DNA of 64,000 nt from Streptomyces sp. ICC1 (GCF_003287935.1 NZ_CP030287.1:992001-1056000); one strand, 5' to 3'. Shown: positions 48,544 to 58,129, numbered from the stretch's first letter. Program-made: numbers and translations. The notes: generated by a model from the sequence alone, not told the origin.

Positions 48544-51500
48544 CCACGCCGAGGCGCTCGCGCCAGGCGGCGGAGAGCCGGGGGCGCAGGAACACCACTC
48601 CCTGCTGGGTCCCGACGGCGAGGTCGAGGAACGGGTTCCCCGGCAGCGCCCGCAGCGAGGTCACCAACGCGGGCAGCGGCGCGGACCAGACTTTCTCGCA
48701 GCTGGGCAGATGACACAGGGCCACCCCCTGCCCGTCACTGACCGCGACGAGCGCCTCACCACTGGGCGCTGTCCCGGTCCAGAGCAGGCGGGTCGCGGGG
48801 ACGGGCAGGCTTCCGGTCGTGTCGGGGGAAGCGGAATCCCATACGGACACGGGACCGGGGATCGCATCGCTCGGGCGGCCCCTGTCCAGGTAGAGCAGGA
48901 CCGGTACACCCGTTGCCGTGACGGCCCAGCGGAGGAAGAAGGAGTGCCCGAGCTCGAAGGGGTGAGCGGGCCCGTGGAATGACCTGGTGGTGGAGCTCGG
49001 CCGGCTGACCGCGTACTGGCGCTTTCCCGCGACATCGATGACCGATGCCGCACCGTCTCGGCCGTACTGCGCGACCCAGCGGGTTCCGGCCGCACCGTGA
49101 TCGGGCACCAGCAGGACGACATCGTGCGCGAGCTCAAGCTCTCGGCTCTCGTGCGGAGCTCCTGTGGCGACGTTCCACATGCGGGCCAGCGTCGGGGGCT
49201 TCTCCCCGTCCGCATCCACACCGGCCGCACCGGAATCGACGGCGCCACTCGTGGGAAGGCGCCCACCCACGCTGTGGTCCCTTCCTTGTACCCCTCTGGA
49301 CCCCGCCAGGAGAACCGTGTCGCCCGAGGGCACCGTGAACACGGTCGAGCAGACGTAGTCGTTTTCGGCATCGACGGTCCACGGGAGGTTCACCCACTCC
49401 GACGACTCGTCAGGAGCGTTCAGGAGACGCACACGGGTGTGCACACCATCGAATCCGACGACGCGGCTGTGCGGCTGCCCGGTGGCCGGCGGAAGGAGCT
49501 GTCCGCGGGAGTCGTCTTCCCCACGAAGGAGCCAATCGATGGACGTGCTCTCGACGGACCCTCCGGGTCGAACGCGGTGCCAGACGCGCAACGAGAGCGG
49601 AACCCGCCGCTGCGACCCGTCGGGCACCTGGGCATCCGCCTCGTCCACGACCGGCGCGTATTCCCAGGCGAGGAAGTGGAGCGTACCGTCAGGATCTTCG
49701 AAGCAGTCCTCCTCCTCCAGGCGATATCCGGGCTGGACCGCCTCGGCGGAGGAGAGCGGGCCGCCCTTCGGCCTCCGGCCGTCGAGGGGCGACTCGAACC
49801 TCATGAAGGAGCCTCCGGACAGAGCCAGGGCCGCACTGGGGTCCTGCGTCCAGGAGAGAAGGCGTTCGATCTGGCGGAGCTCCCCATCGGCGATCCCGGA
49901 TCGCGTCCCTCCTGTCCCCGCCTCGTGCACTCCCCACGACCAGAGCCTGGCGGTTCCGTCGTTGCCGATGGCCAGCATGTCGGGTCCGTCGGCTCCCGGA
50001 GCACTGATGAGACGCAAGCCGCACACAGCGCCTTCGTGCCCCAGGAGCAGCGGGCCGACCGTGTCACCCGAGACGCAGTCGACCACCATGGACGGATGGG
50101 TCCCGAAGCCGTCCACCAGCGCGTAGAGGCGCCCTTCGTGTGTCACGGGCGCCATGAGCATCGCGCCGGACGCCCCGTTGTCCTCGGCCTCGGTCCACCG
50201 GGTCGGGCCGTCGAAGTCCGTGATCAGCAAGCGATCGTGATCTTGCGCCACAAGGACCGGATCCGCACGGCTGCCGTACGCGAATCCAGCCAAATGCACC
50301 TGCCATTCGGAACCTCCGAACGGCATGGACCTGCTCTTCCCCGACCCCGGGTCGAGAAGGGTGATCTCGACAGTGGGGACGGCGATGGCCGCGAGGGTTC
50401 CGTTCGGCCCGTGGAGGTGATCCATCAGCAGGGGGCGCGTCAGACCCTCCAGCAACACGCTCTCGACCCGTTCCCCCTCGAACGCGTGCAGCACGACCCG
50501 GCCCCGCACCCCGTCACAGGTGAGCAGGCTGACGCGGCCGTCCGCGTCATGGCTGAGACAGGCGGAGGCCCTGGCTTCGTCGTGCCACCTGCGGCCCTTC
50601 GGAGTGGGGCAGTCCACTTCCACGAGGAGCTCCGCCGACCGAAGGGAGAGCACGGCCACGCGCTCGCTGTTCCCGACGACGGCGACGGCTGTCCCGTCCG
50701 CGAGGAACCCGGCGTCGAAGAGCCACTCGAAGCCGGTGTCCGGAAGGGACCGGGCGAGCGTCTGGTGCTCCACGTCCCAGATCCGCAGCGTGCCCTCGGT
50801 GTCGAGGGTGACCGCCTCGAAACCCCCCGATCGGTCCGTGAGCAGCGCCAGGCCCACCACCCTCGCCGGGTGGGGAAGGATCGTCGACTGGGACGGATCG
50901 TCGAGCAGCCAGACGTGCACGTGGGGCTCCCGGGGCGGAGCCGCCAGCACCACCCTCCCCCCGTTGCGCAGCACGAGGTCTTCGATCGTCCAGTTCGGAT
51001 TCATCGACCTGATCGCGTACGCGTCACCGTCGTGCCGTCCCACCACCCGGTGCGGAGTGATCGCGCGGGGCTCGACACGGACGTACTCCAAGGACGCCGA
51101 GAGTCCCTCCGCCTGGCGGGCCAGGGCCTCCTGCCCGTACGTGCCGGCCACGAAGGCCAGCAGGCCGGCCGGGTCGGCGGAGGTGTCGGGAGCCCGGCCC
51201 GCGAGGAGGTAGCCGTAGCGTTCGACCGCCATCGACAGCAGCGGGTTGCGCCTCGCGTGCCGCACCGCCGGCAGCAGCGTCGAGCGCTCCGCGCTCACCA
51301 CGAACGCCGCGTCCTCGATCAGGTCGTCCAGCGCCCCGGAACCCGCCGCGTGGGTCGCCAGGTGGGCCCGGACATAGGGGTGGGCCCGCGGCCAGTCCCG
51401 CTCGGGGACCGGGCCGCCCGGGCCCGGACCCGGGACCAGGCCCAGCAGGATTTCGACGAAGCACTCCTGGACGTCCGCGAGATCACGGTGCTTGAGCACC

Positions 51501-53281
51501 CGGCTCTTCATGTGGTCCGTCAGTTCCTGGTGGTACAGCCGGAAGTACCGCGTCCCGTCCACCTCGGCATGGGCCAGGTACGAGCCGTCCTCCTCCAGCA
51601 GCACGTCCACGTCCGCCTCGGTGAGCGGGAGGCCGGACAGCCGCGCCGCCACCCGCACCCAGATCTTGCGCGGCAGTCCGTTGCCCTCGCCGAAGGCCAG
51701 CGCCGTGAGCAGCGCCATCGTCGAGCCGTAGCGCCCCGCCGGCAGCCGCTGGAGGTACGTCTCGAAGGCCCCGCCCACGTCCGAGGGGAGTTGCTCCGCC
51801 CAACCCGGCACGGTGGTGTCCACGGGCCGGCCGCGCAGCAGCGCGCTCGCGGTCATGCGGGCGACGAGGAAGCAGCGTCCGGCCCGGCGGGCCACCTCGC
51901 GCGCGACCTGGCGCCCGACGCCGGGCCGGTCCCGGTAGGGCGCGCCCGTGTCGCAGATGATCCGGGCGACGTACTCGGCCGTGTCCGTGTCCTCGGCGTA
52001 CGCGCTGTCGTCGAGGTCGATGACGGGCACCCGGTCCCCGGTGTGGGGCAGCAGTTCGCGCCGCGAGCCGACCACGAGCCGGACGCAGGCGACCCCCGCG
52101 AGCGGGCGCAGCAGCTCCCAGGCGATGCGGCGCGCCTCGGCCTTGTCACCGCCCGGGCCGGCCTCGTCGAGCGAGTCGACGACGACGCGGAACGGCGTAC
52201 GGCGGTCGGCCAGGGCCGCGAACAGGGCGGCGGGGCCGGCGGCCCGTACGTCCGCCGCGGCCGCGAGCCGGGCCACCAGCGCGTCCAGGGTCTGGTGGTG
52301 GGCGTTGACGGACGCGTCGGTGCACCCGTCCAGGACGAGGCGGCCCAGTACGGCGGACTTGCCCGAGCCCGGGTCCGCGGTGACGACGAGGAGCCCCGCG
52401 CCGCCCTCTCCCGCGAGGTGGGCCCGCGCCTCGCTCAGGGCCCGCTCCCGGCCCGTGAAGTAGGACCCCGGGTCGTACACCTGCTCCACCCCGCGCCCCC
52501 GCGGCTCGAAATGGGAGAAGAGGTCGGAGGTGTCCCCGCTGACGGGCCCGTCGCCGGTGACCTCGGCCGCGGGGTCGAACGAGGGGTTCGGGAAGAAGGG
52601 CGGCGGCTCCGCCTGGTCGACGGAGGAGCACGCGGCCCGCTGTCGCAGTCCGGACGCCGTGAACGACCGGTTGACGCGGTCGGCGACGGTCCCCGGCGCC
52701 AGGTGGCGCTGCGACGGGCCCTCCCCCTGCCCGCAGGCCTTGGCCAGTTCGGCGACGAAGGCGCCGTCGACCGCGGCGTCCCGGTGGCGCGCGGAGGCGA
52801 GCAGCCAGGTGCCCGAGCCGAGCGCCTCCCCGCGTCCCCGGCCGGCCACGATGGCGTTGGCCACCGCGCCGATCTCGGCGCCGGCGGCCGCCGCGTGGCA
52901 GGCGTCGACGATGAACAGCACGTTGCGCACGGGGGAGGTGGCGAGCACCTCGGCCAGGCTGGGCAGGGACAGCCACGAGCGCGGGCGGGCGTACGTGGTG
53001 TCCGCGCAGGCGAGCCGGTAGTTCCCCACGGGCGCCCGGTCCCCGTGCCCGGCGTAGTAGACGACGACCACGTCGTCCGCGGTGAGTCCCGGGGCGGCGC
53101 ACCAGTCCGACAGGGCGTCCTCGAAGTCGGCGGAGTGCGGGTCCCGCGACACGGAGGCCAGTACCCGCTCGTACCCCATCGACCCGAAGAGCTCCACCAC
53201 GGCTTCGACGTCATCGGGCACCAGGGGCAGTTCGGGATGCTCCCGGTACCGGCGCGTGCCCGCCGCGATGAGGTAGCGCAT
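48509..53281 (-). CDS. Caspase-like protease / STAND NTPase / WD40 fusion
   Basis: A 1590-residue protein. Residues 1-215 are a C14 (caspase/metacaspase-like) domain with a catalytic histidine at 79 in VVVVYYAGHGD and cysteine at 128 in VLFIVDACHA. A linker leads to TGRERALSEA and a STAND-type NTPase: Walker A ADPGSGKS at 302-309, Walker B VVVDSLDEA at 366-374 and GSRREL near 405. Helical sequence follows to about 700. The remaining ~870 residues are beta-rich, WD40-like, with repeats ending in phrases such as LRIWDVEHQ, ARLWSWGVH and SVWDSASPD. The ATG overlaps the upstream hydrolase stop as ATGA, so translation is coupled. The layout is that of NLR-like proteins in which WD40 sensing triggers NTPase-driven activation of a protease effector. 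The target is unknown. Confidence 0.88.
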   Translation of the reverse strand: MRYLIAAGTRRYREHPELPLVPDDVEAVVELFGSMGYERVLASVSRDPHSADFEDALSDWCAAPGLTADDVVVVYYAGHGDRAPVGNYRLACADTTYARPRSWLSLPSLAEVLATSPVRNVLFIVDACHAAAAGAEIGAVANAIVAGRGRGEALGSGTWLLASARHRDAAVDGAFVAELAKACGQGEGPSQRHLAPGTVADRVNRSFTASGLRQRAACSSVDQAEPPPFFPNPSFDPAAEVTGDGPVSGDTSDLFSHFEPRGRGVEQVYDPGSYFTGRERALSEARAHLAGEGGAGLLVVTADPGSGKSAVLGRLVLDGCTDASVNAHHQTLDALVARLAAAADVRAAGPAALFAALADRRTPFRVVVDSLDEAGPGGDKAEARRIAWELLRPLAGVACVRLVVGSRRELLPHTGDRVPVIDLDDSAYAEDTDTAEYVARIICDTGAPYRDRPGVGRQVAREVARRAGRCFLVARMTASALLRGRPVDTTVPGWAEQLPSDVGGAFETYLQRLPAGRYGSTMALLTALAFGEGNGLPRKIWVRVAARLSGLPLTEADVDVLLEEDGSYLAHAEVDGTRYFRLYHQELTDHMKSRVLKHRDLADVQECFVEILLGLVPGPGPGGPVPERDWPRAHPYVRAHLATHAAGSGALDDLIEDAAFVVSAERSTLLPAVRHARRNPLLSMAVERYGYLLAGRAPDTSADPAGLLAFVAGTYGQEALARQAEGLSASLEYVRVEPRAITPHRVVGRHDGDAYAIRSMNPNWTIEDLVLRNGGRVVLAAPPREPHVHVWLLDDPSQSTILPHPARVVGLALLTDRSGGFEAVTLDTEGTLRIWDVEHQTLARSLPDTGFEWLFDAGFLADGTAVAVVGNSERVAVLSLRSAELLVEVDCPTPKGRRWHDEARASACLSHDADGRVSLLTCDGVRGRVVLHAFEGERVESVLLEGLTRPLLMDHLHGPNGTLAAIAVPTVEITLLDPGSGKSRSMPFGGSEWQVHLAGFAYGSRADPVLVAQDHDRLLITDFDGPTRWTEAEDNGASGAMLMAPVTHEGRLYALVDGFGTHPSMVVDCVSGDTVGPLLLGHEGAVCGLRLISAPGADGPDMLAIGNDGTARLWSWGVHEAGTGGTRSGIADGELRQIERLLSWTQDPSAALALSGGSFMRFESPLDGRRPKGGPLSSAEAVQPGYRLEEEDCFEDPDGTLHFLAWEYAPVVDEADAQVPDGSQRRVPLSLRVWHRVRPGGSVESTSIDWLLRGEDDSRGQLLPPATGQPHSRVVGFDGVHTRVRLLNAPDESSEWVNLPWTVDAENDYVCSTVFTVPSGDTVLLAGSRGVQGRDHSVGGRLPTSGAVDSGAAGVDADGEKPPTLARMWNVATGAPHESRELELAHDVVLLVPDHGAAGTRWVAQYGRDGAASVIDVAGKRQYAVSRPSSTTRSFHGPAHPFELGHSFFLRWAVTATGVPVLLYLDRGRPSDAIPGPVSVWDSASPDTTGSLPVPATRLLWTGTAPSGEALVAVSDGQGVALCHLPSCEKVWSAPLPALVTSLRALPGNPFLDLAVGTQQGVVFLRPRLSAAWRERLGVVSGRPGVPSVP

Positions 53282-54186
53282 CAGTGGGCCCGTGGCTCCC
53301 GTGCGAGCCCGGCCGCGATGGCCCGGCCGGTCTCGACGGCCGTCAGGTAGCGCGTCGCGTCGTGCATGTGGCTGCCGTTGTGGACGGCCTTGTCGACCAC
53401 GCGCGCGCCGTACGCGGGGCTCAGTTCGCGCACGAGGGACACGATGTCCGTGGCGTCGGCGATGTTGGTCCAGTCCCGCACCGGCTTCGGCCACACCGCG
53501 CGGCCCTCGGTCGGAGCGGGCCGGAGGCGGTCGAGGACCAGGGCGCGCATGCCCAGCGGGGATCCGAGGGTGACCAGGGCGCGCACGTCCCGGTCGCCGT
53601 GGTGCGCCTCGTCGCAGAGCGTCTCGTAGGCGACGACCGAGCCGAGGGAATGGGCGACGACGACCCGAGTCTCGGGTGTGATCCGCGCCGCGACCCTGGC
53701 CCGGGCGGCACGGCGGACGTCGTCGTCCGAGAAGTACGCGGCCATCTGCTTGAGGCTCCCGATCAGCGCCCGGTCGAGGACCCCCCGCAGGAACACCGCG
53801 CCGGTGAGCGCGTCGAGCGCCGCCCGCACCGCGTTCACCCGCAGCGCCTGCGAGACCAGCAGGCCCCCCGCACCGCGGGTTCCCGACTCCGCCGGATCCG
53901 GTACCCCCGGGTCGGTCCGGGCGGCTTCGGCCCACCAGGCCATGAGGAGCCGGAACTCCTCCTCCGTCTCGACGTCGCCCGCGTCGTACGGGGGCTCCTG
54001 GCCGGACCGCGCGCCGGCGGGGCGGAACAGGTCCCCGTAGAACGCCACTCCGACGTCGTCGGGCGCCGGAACCGGACCGCCCGCGAGCCGCACACCACCG
54101 AGCAGTTCGGGTACGACGTCCCGCGCGAGCGAGTCCTCGCTCAGATACTGCTTGCCCACCCCGTGCACAAAGACGACAGCGCTCAA
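53281..54186 (-). CDS. Alpha/beta hydrolase partner of the caspase-NLR protein
   Basis: A 301-residue alpha/beta hydrolase starting SAVVFVHGVGKQYLSEDSLA. The nucleophile elbow is VVVAHSLGSVVAYE with serine 180; candidate acid residues lie in IADATDIVSL and the histidine in NGSHMHDATRYL. There is no signal peptide, so it acts inside the cell; esterase or lipase activity is inferred. The TTG start has GGAGG 4-5 bases upstream. It is first in a two-gene unit whose second gene it overlaps by ATGA. It may be a second effector, a substrate of the protease, or a regulator of it. Confidence 0.83.
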   Translation of the reverse strand: MSAVVFVHGVGKQYLSEDSLARDVVPELLGGVRLAGGPVPAPDDVGVAFYGDLFRPAGARSGQEPPYDAGDVETEEEFRLLMAWWAEAARTDPGVPDPAESGTRGAGGLLVSQALRVNAVRAALDALTGAVFLRGVLDRALIGSLKQMAAYFSDDDVRRAARARVAARITPETRVVVAHSLGSVVAYETLCDEAHHGDRDVRALVTLGSPLGMRALVLDRLRPAPTEGRAVWPKPVRDWTNIADATDIVSLVRELSPAYGARVVDKAVHNGSHMHDATRYLTAVETGRAIAAGLAREPRAH

Positions 54187-54302
54187 TGCCCCTCCCGCGT
54201 AAGGAGAACAAGCCTACGCGAGCGACTCCCGCCCCCTGCCGGATGCGTGGATCCCGGCGCCGGGCAGGGGTCGCGGTACGCGCGTTGACCGTGCGCCGGG
54301 GG

Positions 54303-54321
54303 TTCAGTTAGGCTTGCCTAA
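54303..54321 (+). promoter_or_regulatory. Iron box upstream of the amidohydrolase
   Basis: TTAGGCTTGCCTAA (54308-54321) is a perfect dyad inside a 19-base site agreeing at 15 positions with the actinobacterial IdeR/DmdR consensus TTAGGTTAGGCTAACCTAA. Repression by iron of the amidohydrolase gene is inferred. Confidence 0.75.
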
Positions 54322-54364
54322 GTTGAATCGGGCGGCCGAGACCCCTACGACGGACGGACTGCCC

Positions 54365-55945
54365 TTGCTGTGTTCGAGGCTGACCAACGCGAACATCCTC
54401 ACCATGGACCCGGCCCGCCCGGTCGCCCGCGACCTGGGCATCTGGCGGGGCCGCATCGTCGGCCTGGACGAGGCCGTGACCTCCCTTCCGGCCCGCGAGG
54501 TCATCGACGTGCAGGGCGCCACCGTGCTGCCCGGGTTCATCGACAGCCATGTCCACCTGGCCTGGACCGGACTGAAGCAGAGCACCCCGAGCGTCGCCCC
54601 GTGCGAGCGGGTCGAGGACGTGCTGGCGGTCGTGGCCGAGGCGGTCTCCCGTACGGCCGCGCCCGGTACGTGGGTTGACCTGATGGGCTACGACCAGCGG
54701 GCCCTGGGACGGCACCTGACCGCCGCCGAGCTGGACACGGTCAGCCGCGGGCGCAAGGTGTTCCTGATGCACGACTCGGGCCACGGATGCGTCGTGAACA
54801 GCACGGTCCTCGCCCTGCTCCCGGCCGATGTCCCGCACCAGGACGGCTTCCTGGCCGAGGGCGCCATGACCGCCGCACGCGGGCTCCGGCTGCCGTACGG
54901 GCAGGCCGAACTCGCCGACGCCGTCGAGCGGGCGGCGCGCACCTGCCTCGCCGAAGGCGTGACCGCCGTCGCCGAGGCGGGCATCGGCGGCGGCCTGCTC
55001 GGCAACAGCCCGGTGGAGCTCGGCGCCTACCAACTGCTGCGGGACCAGGGCAGGCTGCCCCTGCGGGTCCAGCTCATGGCGGCGGGCGACACCCTGACCC
55101 CCCGCGACGCGCAGCGGGACGACGGCATCCCCCGCGCCCTGGACCTGGGCATGCGCACCGGGTTCGGCGACGACTGGCTGTCGCTGGGCGCACTCAAGAT
55201 CTACACCGACGGCGGCATGATGGCCCGCACGGCCGCGCTCACCGCCCCGTACGCGGGCACGGACCACACCGGCCAGCTCCAGGACGACCCCGACCGCCTC
55301 GCGCAGCTCATCGTGGACGGCCACCTGGCCGGCTGGCAGCTCGCCGTCCACGCCATCGGCGACCGGGCCGCCGACCTCGCGCTCGACGCGCTGGAACGGG
55401 CACAGCGCCTGCGGCCCCGGCCGGACGCCCGGCACCGGATCGAGCACGCCGGGCTGATCCGCCCCGACCAGCTTCCGCGCTTCGCGCGCCTGGGCCTGAG
55501 CGCGGTCGTCCAGCCGACCTTCCTGCACTCCTTCGGGGACGACTACGCGGACGTGATGGGCGAGGAGCGGGCGCCCTGGATGTACCGGGGCCGGGGTTTC
55601 CTGGACCACGGGGTGACGCTCGTCGGCAGCTCGGACCGCCCCGTCACCGACGGGGCACCGCTGAGGGCCGTGCAGTTCATGGTCGAGCGCGCCTCCGCCT
55701 CCGGGCGGCGGATCGGGCCCGACGAGGCGATCACCGTCGAGGAGGCGCTGCGCGCCTACACGGTCGCCGGTGCGTACGCCTGCCGGTGGGACGACAGCGC
55801 CGGCAGCCTCACCCCCGGCAAGCGCGCCGACCTGGTCGTCCTGGGAGACGACCCGCGGTACGTCGATCCCTCCCGGATCGGCGACATCGAGGTCCTGACG
55901 ACCTTTGTCGACGGACACGAAACGACGGATGCGGGAAAGCTGTGA
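54365..55945 (+). CDS. Amidohydrolase family 3 (YtcJ-like) protein
   Basis: A metal-dependent hydrolase of about 526 residues. GATVLPGFIDSHVHLAWTG supplies two metal ligands; LKIYTDGGMMARTAAL, HAIGDRAADLALDAL, HRIEHAGLIRPDQ and GSSDRPVTDGAPL are the remaining family motifs, and it ends LTPGKRADLVVLGDDP. Relatives include N-substituted formamide deformylases. It sits directly behind an iron box and its stop overlaps the next gene as GTGA, so it belongs to the iron-regulated set; a role in siderophore tailoring or recycling is possible. The start is uncertain: TTG 54365 is chosen, and a TTG at 54314 lies inside the iron box. Confidence 0.82.
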   Translation: MLCSRLTNANILTMDPARPVARDLGIWRGRIVGLDEAVTSLPAREVIDVQGATVLPGFIDSHVHLAWTGLKQSTPSVAPCERVEDVLAVVAEAVSRTAAPGTWVDLMGYDQRALGRHLTAAELDTVSRGRKVFLMHDSGHGCVVNSTVLALLPADVPHQDGFLAEGAMTAARGLRLPYGQAELADAVERAARTCLAEGVTAVAEAGIGGGLLGNSPVELGAYQLLRDQGRLPLRVQLMAAGDTLTPRDAQRDDGIPRALDLGMRTGFGDDWLSLGALKIYTDGGMMARTAALTAPYAGTDHTGQLQDDPDRLAQLIVDGHLAGWQLAVHAIGDRAADLALDALERAQRLRPRPDARHRIEHAGLIRPDQLPRFARLGLSAVVQPTFLHSFGDDYADVMGEERAPWMYRGRGFLDHGVTLVGSSDRPVTDGAPLRAVQFMVERASASGRRIGPDEAITVEEALRAYTVAGAYACRWDDSAGSLTPGKRADLVVLGDDPRYVDPSRIGDIEVLTTFVDGHETTDAGKL

Positions 55946-56172
55946 GCAGTCAGATGAACGTCCTGGAACAGTTCTCCCCGCTGTGGGAGGTGCCCGCCAT
56001 GCCGCCGCGCTGGGTGATCTGGCACGCGGGCGCGGGTGATTCCATGGTCTTCGACCGGGAGTTCAACATCCCCGTCGACGTGGACGACGCGGTCCTCGCG
56101 GAGGTCATGCGCCGGATGCGCGAGGCGGGGACGCCGGAGAGCGAGGCCTACCCCGGCCGTCCGTGCGGGTAG
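55942..56172 (+). CDS. Small protein of the iron-regulated operon (76 aa)
   Basis: A 76-residue protein with SSQMNVLEQFSPLWEVPAMP, RWVIWHAGAGDSMVFDREF and a C-terminal helix VLAEVMRRMREAGTPESEAY. The GTG start overlaps the amidohydrolase stop, so it is translationally coupled; ATG 55954 is an alternative. It is not an MbtH protein: the invariant MbtH tryptophan pattern is absent. I do not recognise a family. A role connected to the amidohydrolase is likely from coupling. Confidence 0.72.
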   Translation: MSSQMNVLEQFSPLWEVPAMPPRWVIWHAGAGDSMVFDREFNIPVDVDDAVLAEVMRRMREAGTPESEAYPGRPCG

Positions 56173-56202
56173 CCGCCGCGCGCGTCGGCTTGGCCCAACG
56201 AC

Positions 56203-56221
56203 CTAGGTAAGGCTAACCTTA
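56203..56221 (+). promoter_or_regulatory. Iron box upstream of the GNAT gene
   Basis: CTAGGTAAGGCTAACCTTA agrees at 16 of 19 positions with the IdeR/DmdR consensus and contains the dyad GTAAGG-CTAA-CCTTAC. It precedes the GNAT start by about 110 bases. Confidence 0.75.
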
Positions 56222-56329
56222 CTTCGACCGTTCCGCCGGGGGTCCCGCGCCGATCCGGCGTCCCGGACTTCGTCCGGGAGACCCCCGCACCCGCGCACCC
56301 GCGCACGGCGGAACCGAGGAAGGAACACC

Positions 56330-56857
56330 TTGACCACGGCCACGCTGCCCCCTGCCGCCGCGCTCGCCACCCTGCCGTCCCGCACCCCCGCCACCCGGTG
56401 GCACGGGGTCCCCGAGTTCTCGGTGCGCCCCGCACGCCGGGACGACGGCCCGGCGCTCGCCGCCCTCTCCCGGCCGTTCGTCCAGGCGGGGGCGCTCCGC
56501 GAACGCCCGCTCTCCGTCTACCTCTCCCGGGCCTCAGACTTCCTCGTCGCGCAAGCACCCGACGGCACCCTCGAAGGCTGCGTCGCGCTGCGCGAACACC
56601 CCGCCGCGGGCGTGCTGTACAACTTCTGCGTCGCGGCCCACCGGCAGGGCTCGGGCACGGGCGCCCGCCTGCTGCACGCCGCGTTCGCCAGGGCGCGCGG
56701 CCGTTCGCTGGCGGCCCTGTTCACCGCGACCACCGGCAGCGGCCGCCTCTTCCTGCGCCACGGTTTCGCCCCGTCCTCCCCGAGCCTGGCGCCCGCCGAG
56801 TGGGCACTGTCCCTCGACCCCGGCCGCGGCGCACGCGTCCTGTCCCGGGCCTTGTAG
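56330..56857 (+). CDS. GNAT protein resembling short N-acetylglutamate synthase
   Basis: A 175-residue acetyltransferase. VRPARRDDGPALAALSRPFV, the ERPLSVYLSRASDFLVAQ segment, LEGCVALREHP, the acetyl-CoA loop HRQGSGTGARLLH, and the ending LFLRHGF follow the layout of the short ArgA-type enzymes of actinobacteria. Because argC, argJ, argB and argD lie next to it, acetylation of glutamate to prime the cyclic ornithine route is a sensible inference. TTG start with AAGGA 5 bases upstream. A role in acylating a siderophore precursor is the main alternative. Confidence 0.72.
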   Translation: MTTATLPPAAALATLPSRTPATRWHGVPEFSVRPARRDDGPALAALSRPFVQAGALRERPLSVYLSRASDFLVAQAPDGTLEGCVALREHPAAGVLYNFCVAAHRQGSGTGARLLHAAFARARGRSLAALFTATTGSGRLFLRHGFAPSSPSLAPAEWALSLDPGRGARVLSRAL

Positions 56858-56872
56858 GTCCGGGACGGCGAA

Positions 56873-56900
56873 GGGGCGGGCCCGGTGAGGGACCCGCCCC
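56873..56900. terminator. Hairpin terminator between the GNAT gene and argD
   Basis: GGGGCGGG (56873-56880) pairs with CCCGCCCC (56893-56900) between two convergent genes. It probably ends both transcripts. Confidence 0.6.
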
Positions 56901-56938
56901 GGGGCGGAACGGCGGACCGGGCCCGCCGCCACCCGCCG

Positions 56939-58129
56939 CTACCCGTCGTACGAGGCGTCGAGCACCGCGGGCAGGGCCGCCACCAGGGCATCCGCCCGCT
57001 CCTGCGGCAGCGTCAGGGCGGGAGCCAGCCGTACGACGCCCGGGCCCGCCGCGTTCACGAGGAACCCGGCGTCCTGCGCGGACCGTTGGACCCGCGCGGC
57101 GACCGGCTCGGCCAGGGCGATGCCCAGGAGCAGGCCGGCGCCCCGTACCTCGCGGACCAAGGGGTGCGCCAGCGCCTCGACGCCGAGCCTCAGTCGCTCG
57201 CCCACCCGCGCGGCATGGGCGAGCAGCCCCTCCTTCTCGATGGTCTCCAGGACCGCGAGGGCGGCCGCGCACGCGACCGGGTTGCCGCCGAAGGTGGATC
57301 CGTGCTGACCCGGGGTCAGCAGCTCGGCGGCGCGACCGAAGGCGACCACGGCGCCGATCGGCAGACCGCCGCCCAGGCCCTTGGCCAGGGTGATCACATC
57401 CGGATCCAGCCCCGGCTCCGCCTGGTGCGCGAACCAGTGGCCGGTGCGGCCGATCCCGGTCTGCACCTCGTCCAGGACGAGCAGGCTGCCCGTGGCGCGG
57501 GTGATCTCGCGGGCCGCCCGCAGATAGCCCCCGGGCGCCGGGACGACTCCGGCCTCGCCCTGCAGCGGTTCGAGGAAGACCGCGGCCGTGCGCTCCGTGA
57601 CGGCCGCGCGGAGCGCCCGCGCATCGCCGTACGGAACGTGCGTGACCTCCGCGGGCAGGGGCCGGAAGGGGTCGCGCTTGGACGGCTGGCCGGTGAGGGC
57701 CAGCGCCCCCATGGTGCGCCCGTGGAACCCGCCCTCGGTCGCGACCAGGTGCGGGCGCCCGGTGCGGCGGGCGATCTTGAACGCGGCCTCGACCGCCTCG
57801 GTGCCCGAGTTCGCGAAGAACACCCGGCCCGGCCTGTCCAGCAGGGCCAGCAGCCGTTCGGCCAGCGCGACGGCCGGCTGCGAGACGAACAGGTTCGACA
57901 CGTGCCCGAGCCGGGCGACCTGGTCCCGCACGGCCGAGACCAGGGCCGGGTGGGCGTGCCCGAGGGCGTTGACGGCGATCCCGCCGGTGAAGTCGGTGTA
58001 CGCGCGGCCGTCCTCGTCCCACACCGTGCTGCCCTCGCCCCTGACGAGTGCCAGCGGGGGCGTGCCGTAGGTGTCCATCATCACCGCGCGCCAGCGGTCG
58101 GCGAGCGGTGTCGTGCCGTCGGCGGTCAC
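56939..58129 (-). CDS. argD: Acetylornithine aminotransferase
   Basis: A 396-residue class III PLP aminotransferase that converts N-acetylglutamate semialdehyde to N-acetylornithine. [58 protein letters not shown] and the PLP lysine in [15 protein letters not shown] are plain; [18 protein letters not shown] follows. It ends the isochorismatase-argC-argJ-argB-argD run, and its GTG overlaps the argB stop. Its position in an iron-regulated operon suggests a second, siderophore-dedicated copy. Confidence 0.93.
   Translation of the reverse strand: MTADGTTPLADRWRAVMMDTYGTPPLALVRGEGSTVWDEDGRAYTDFTGGIAVNALGHAHPALVSAVRDQVARLGHVSNLFVSQPAVALAERLLALLDRPGRVFFANSGTEAVEAAFKIARRTGRPHLVATEGGFHGRTMGALALTGQPSKRDPFRPLPAEVTHVPYGDARALRAAVTERTAAVFLEPLQGEAGVVPAPGGYLRAAREITRATGSLLVLDEVQTGIGRTGHWFAHQAEPGLDPDVITLAKGLGGGLPIGAVVAFGRAAELLTPGQHGSTFGGNPVACAAALAVLETIEKEGLLAHAARVGERLRLGVEALAHPLVREVRGAGLLLGIALAEPVAARVQRSAQDAGFLVNAAGPGVVRLAPALTLPQERADALVAALPAVLDASYDG

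Noticed and set aside
49097..53350. 1417-codon plus-strand frame antisense to the caspase-WD40 gene
   Set aside because: Composition is typical of antisense GC shadows and it crosses the real gene start; the sense strand has intact catalytic motifs.
54314..54364. Amidohydrolase start at TTG 54314
   Set aside because: That codon lies within the iron box and there is no ribosome-binding site; a start further downstream is more sensible.
55942..56172. Second MbtH-like protein
   Set aside because: The 76-residue protein lacks the NPF start and the conserved tryptophan spacing of MbtH.
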